Below, piece by piece: positions 61,251-64,000 of a DNA stretch of 64,000 nt. The notes under the pieces were generated by a model. It ran no database searches and was not told where the DNA came from. It was given only the letters and a program-made list of their open reading frames with translations. A program made the position numbers and the translations under genes. Positions within the stretch are counted from its first letter, which is position 1. Every line of letters begins with the position of its first letter. The stretch comes from Enterobacter sp. Ag1 (lineage in GTDB: Bacteria; Pseudomonadota; Gammaproteobacteria; Enterobacterales; Enterobacteriaceae): the NCBI GenBank assembly GCA_000277545.1, contig AKXM01000034.1:186001-250000 (forward strand). The letters are read 5' to 3'.

Positions 61251-62396
61251 ATGATAAAACTTGAAAACCTCACGCGACAATTTGTACAGAAAAACGGGCA
61301 GACTTTTAACGCTGTCGACAACGTCAGCCTGAACGTGCCAGAAGGTGAAATGTGCGTGCTGCTCGGCCCTTCCGGCTGCGGTAAAACCACCACCCTGAAA
61401 ATGATCAACCGCCTGATAAAACCCACCGGCGGCAAGATTTTAATCAACGGTCAGGACACCAACGATCTGGATTCCGTCACACTGCGCCGCAATATCGGCT
61501 ACGTTATCCAGCAAATCGGCCTGTTCCCGAACATGACGATTGAAGAGAATATCACTGTTGTGCCACGTATGCTGGGCTGGGATAAATCCCGCTGTAAAGC
61601 ACGCGCCCAGGAGTTGATGAGCATGGTCGCCCTCGACCCTAACCGCTTCCTCAACCGCTATCCGCGCGAAATGTCCGGCGGCCAGCAACAGCGTATCGGA
61701 GTGATCCGAGCCCTGGCGGCGGATCCTCCGGTGCTGCTGATGGATGAACCTTTTGGCGCGGTTGACCCGATTAACCGCGAAACCATTCAGAACGAGTTTC
61801 TGGAGATGCAGCGCCAGTTGAAGAAAACGGTAATGCTGGTCAGCCACGATATCGACGAGGCGCTGAAGCTTGGCGACCGGATTGCCGTCTTCCGCCAGGG
61901 TAAAATTGTGCAGTGCGCCAGCCCTGACGAGCTGCTGGCGAAACCGGCCAATGACTTCGTCGGCTCGTTTGTTGGCCAGGACCGCACGCTGAAGCGCCTC
62001 CTGTTGGTGCAGGCCGGAGACGTAACCGACCAGCAGCCGACCATTACGGCTCGTGAATCCACGCCGCTGGCGGAAGCTTTCGCCACCATGGATGACAACG
62101 ACATGCGTTCCATCACCGTCGTTGACGCCGGAGGTAAACCGCTGGGCTTCGTTAAGCGGCGTGAAGCGCGAGGCGCGACGGGCACTTGCACCGACCTCCT
62201 TCACCCGTTCCGCGTCACCGGCCGCGCGGAGGAAAACTTGCGCATCGTGCTTTCTAAGCTCTATGAGCACAACATGGTCTGGATGCCGATCACCGATGAA
62301 GATGGCCGCTACAGTGGCGAAATTTCGCAGGATTATATTGCCGATTATCTCAGCTCGGGCCGCACCCGTCGGGCGCTGAATATCCAACAAAGTTAA
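61251..62396 (+). CDS. osmV: OsmU ATPase OsmV
   Basis: A 381-residue ABC ATPase very close to Salmonella OsmV: Walker A GPSGCGKTT, signature MSGGQQQR, Walker B LLMDEP and switch His in LVSHD. Tandem CBS domains at about 250-370 can sense ionic strength or nucleotides, as in OpuA. It ends with SSGRTRRALNI. It powers the OsmY/OsmW channel. Confidence 0.95.
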   Translation: MIKLENLTRQFVQKNGQTFNAVDNVSLNVPEGEMCVLLGPSGCGKTTTLKMINRLIKPTGGKILINGQDTNDLDSVTLRRNIGYVIQQIGLFPNMTIEENITVVPRMLGWDKSRCKARAQELMSMVALDPNRFLNRYPREMSGGQQQRIGVIRALAADPPVLLMDEPFGAVDPINRETIQNEFLEMQRQLKKTVMLVSHDIDEALKLGDRIAVFRQGKIVQCASPDELLAKPANDFVGSFVGQDRTLKRLLLVQAGDVTDQQPTITARESTPLAEAFATMDDNDMRSITVVDAGGKPLGFVKRREARGATGTCTDLLHPFRVTGRAEENLRIVLSKLYEHNMVWMPITDEDGRYSGEISQDYIADYLSSGRTRRALNIQQS

Positions 62397-62404
62397 TCAA
62401 TCCT

Positions 62405-62431
62405 ATGCGCTGCTTTGTGGCGGCGCATTTT
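62405..62431 (+). terminator. Terminator after osmV
   Basis: ATGCGC (62405-62410) / GCGCAT (62423-62428) followed by TTTT. Short stem. Confidence 0.5.
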
Positions 62432-62528
62432 CCTTTGAGCTTAGCGACGTTCTCCCCCACAATAGCGCCATTCTTTCGCCATCTTATGCGCTATGCACCG
62501 AATACAAGCCTTGCCTGACATCAGAGTG

Positions 62529-63785
62529 ATGCTTCGCCGACTGGTGATTGCGGTCTTCATTGGCCTGGCTTCCGCGCTGGTGGTCTGGCTATTTCGGCAG
62601 GCCATGTACCTGCTTGAAAACGTCTTCCTCGGCGATCACGGCGGCAGCCTGGTTGCAGCCGCTGCGGCACTCGAACCCTGGCGACGCGTCCTGACGCCTG
62701 CCGCAGGTGGCCTGCTGGCCGGGCTTTTGCTGTGGAGCTGGCAACGAGCCACTCGCCAGCGCCCTTCTGCCCCCACCGACTATATGGAAGCCATCGAAAC
62801 CGGCGATGGTCGTCTGGACGTGCCGTCCAGCCTGGTGAAGTCCGCCGCTTCGCTGATAGTCGTCGCCAGCGGGAGCGCAATAGGACGCGAAGGGGCGATG
62901 ATTCTGCTGGCAACGGTTTTTGCTTCGCTGTTTGCCCAGCGCTTTACCCCGGACAAAGAGTGGAAGCTGTGGGTCGCCTGCGGCGCGGCTGCGGGGATGG
63001 CGAGCGCCTATCATGCACCGCTGGCGGGCAGCCTGTTTATTGCGGAAATTCTGTTTGGCTCACTGATGCTTGCCTCGCTGGGGCCGGTGGTGATTGCCGC
63101 CGTCAGCGCCCTGTTGATGACGCATTTGCTGAACGGCGGGCAGGCTCCGCTCTATATCGTCACGCTTCTTGATCCCCCTCAGCCTTCGCATTATGGGCTA
63201 ATGGCGCTGCTCGGCTTAACCGCGGGCGTGCTAGGGCCGCTAATTCTCTGGCTGCTGGCGCGAAGCAGCGCGCTGTTTCGTTCACTTAAGCTGTCGCCGC
63301 CGCTGCAGCTGGCGCTCGGCGGGCTGATTGTCGGCCTGCTTTCGCTGGTCACCCCGACGGCATGGGGCAACGGCTACAGCGTGGTGCAGTCGTTTCTTTC
63401 CAGCCCGCCTGCGCTGCTGTTTGTCGGTGGCGTGCTGCTGTGCAAACTGCTGGCGGTGATGGCAAGTAGCGGCTCCGGCGCACCGGGCGGCGTATTTACG
63501 CCCACGCTGTTTATGGGGGCGGCACTGGGCATGCTGTTTGGCCAGGTTTGTGGCCTGTGGGGCGGCGGTGAACCGCTGATGATCCTGCTGGGGCTGACGG
63601 GAATGGCGTCTTTGCTGGCGGCCACGACGCACGCGCCGATCATGGCGACGCTGATGATTTGTGAAATGACCGGGGAGTTTACGCTGCTCCCCGGTCTGCT
63701 GCTGACCTGCGTGATAGCCTCAACGCTTTCGCGCTGGCTACGCCCGCAGTCGGTCTACCGTCAGAGCGCTACGCAGCCGGGTTAG
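62529..63785 (+). CDS. clcB: ClC chloride channel-like transporter ClcB
   Basis: A 418-residue ClC-family protein, the E. coli ClcB length when the ATG at 62529 is used; an in-frame ATG 36 bases upstream lacks a ribosome site. [13 protein letters not shown] carries the gating Glu and [18 protein letters not shown] the third ion motif. It moves chloride in exchange for protons or by a voltage-gated route and helps acid resistance. Its 3' end overlaps bioD2 on the other strand by 48 bp. Confidence 0.94.
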   Translation: MLRRLVIAVFIGLASALVVWLFRQAMYLLENVFLGDHGGSLVAAAAALEPWRRVLTPAAGGLLAGLLLWSWQRATRQRPSAPTDYMEAIETGDGRLDVPSSLVKSAASLIVVASGSAIGREGAMILLATVFASLFAQRFTPDKEWKLWVACGAAAGMASAYHAPLAGSLFIAEILFGSLMLASLGPVVIAAVSALLMTHLLNGGQAPLYIVTLLDPPQPSHYGLMALLGLTAGVLGPLILWLLARSSALFRSLKLSPPLQLALGGLIVGLLSLVTPTAWGNGYSVVQSFLSSPPALLFVGGVLLCKLLAVMASSGSGAPGGVFTPTLFMGAALGMLFGQVCGLWGGGEPLMILLGLTGMASLLAATTHAPIMATLMICEMTGEFTLLPGLLLTCVIASTLSRWLRPQSVYRQSATQPG

Positions 63786-64000
63786 GTCGATATAGGCTCC
63801 CAGCTCACGCTGTTCGGCCCGGGGCAGGTACGGCAGTTCACCGACCAGCGGCCCCGGCAGTTTTTTGCTCAACACCTCGATAATTTCCGCGTAGTGCGCA
63901 AGGCCTGGGTTGATACGGTTCGCGACCCAACCAATAAACGGCAGCCCGTCGTTGGCAATCGCCTGCGCCGTCAGCAGCGCATGGTTGATGCACCCTTCCT
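63738..64000 (-). CDS. bioD2: Dethiobiotin synthetase BioD2 (partial, C-terminal end)
   Basis: The last 87 or so codons of a BioD paralogue run from the window edge to the TAG at 63738-63740: [35 protein letters not shown], ending VDRLRA. It matches E. coli YnfK/BioD2, which lies beside clcB. The N-terminal ATPase half is outside the window. BioD adds CO2 to diaminopelargonate with ATP; the paralogue is dispensable in E. coli. Confidence 0.9.
   Translation of the reverse strand, partial: EGCINHALLTAQAIANDGLPFIGWVANRINPGLAHYAEIIEVLSKKLPGPLVGELPYLPRAEQRELGAYIDLTRLRSALTVDRLRA

Overview
This window is chromosomal DNA from a member of the Enterobacteriaceae. Many proteins are close in length and motif to E. 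coli or Salmonella counterparts (dcp, ydfG, ynfA, ynfB, speG, cybB, ydcF, trg, hrpA, azoR, paaX, paaY, ynfC, ynfD, ynfE, dmsD, osmU genes, clcB, bioD2). The accessory content (fosA-like gene, D-tagatose-type PTS, OsmU, DUF2132 gene) points towards the Enterobacter/Klebsiella/Cedecea side of the family. Genus cannot be fixed from the sequence alone. I see no tRNA, rRNA, CRISPR array or prophage; the only mobile element is one decayed IS3-family remnant.

Layout. 1-4.7 kb: LysR regulator, LysE-type exporter, ydiH, a hotdog thioesterase, an AAA ATPase, queH and a methyltransferase. 4.7-9.1 kb: dcp, ydfG, ynfA, ynfB, speG. 9.4-13.1 kb: detoxification genes katG and frmRA with a recognisable FrmR-type operator. 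13.2-15.3 kb: AT-rich accessory patch with the IS remnant, a DUF4225 gene overlapping a small membrane-protein gene, and a gene fragment. 15.3-17.8 kb: DHFR-like reductase, GlxA-type regulator, SDR. 17.9-24.2 kb: a Fur-box-led cluster of ChaN-like haem lipoprotein, dedicated TonB, exported oligopeptidase B and TonB-dependent receptor, which looks like an iron or haem acquisition system with its own protease. 24.3-37 kb: SDR, AraC regulator, cybB, ydcF, a FosA-GNAT fusion, DUF2132, trg, a PAS-GGDEF-EAL protein, small regulators, a YdeP-like molybdoenzyme and an O-methyltransferase.

37-43.4 kb: hrpA, azoR, paaY and paaX, with no paa catabolic genes beside them. 43.6-47.7 kb: a GH5 glycosidase, a DUF2861 protein and an OmpR-type regulator/DUF3404 kinase pair resembling the Vibrio VxrAB (WigKR) envelope-stress locus. 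47.8-53.9 kb: a divergent sugar cluster (DeoR regulator and PfkB kinase on one side; GatY aldolase, phosphosugar kinase, fructose-type EIIBC and EIIA-HPr on the other) with a CRP site and repeated operators between, best explained as D-tagatose or similar ketohexose catabolism. 53.9-64 kb: ynfC, ynfD, ynfE, dmsD, the osmYXWV osmoprotectant ABC operon with an extra small lipoprotein gene, clcB and the end of bioD2.

In E. coli speG and ynfC are neighbours. Here about 45 kb lies between them, including a paaXY-azoR-hrpA-ydcF-cybB-trg block that E. coli carries elsewhere, so this interval is a rearrangement and insertion hot zone. The candidates most worth testing are the ChaN/TonB/oligopeptidase B/receptor cluster, the VxrAB-like GH5 locus and the FosA-GNAT fusion.
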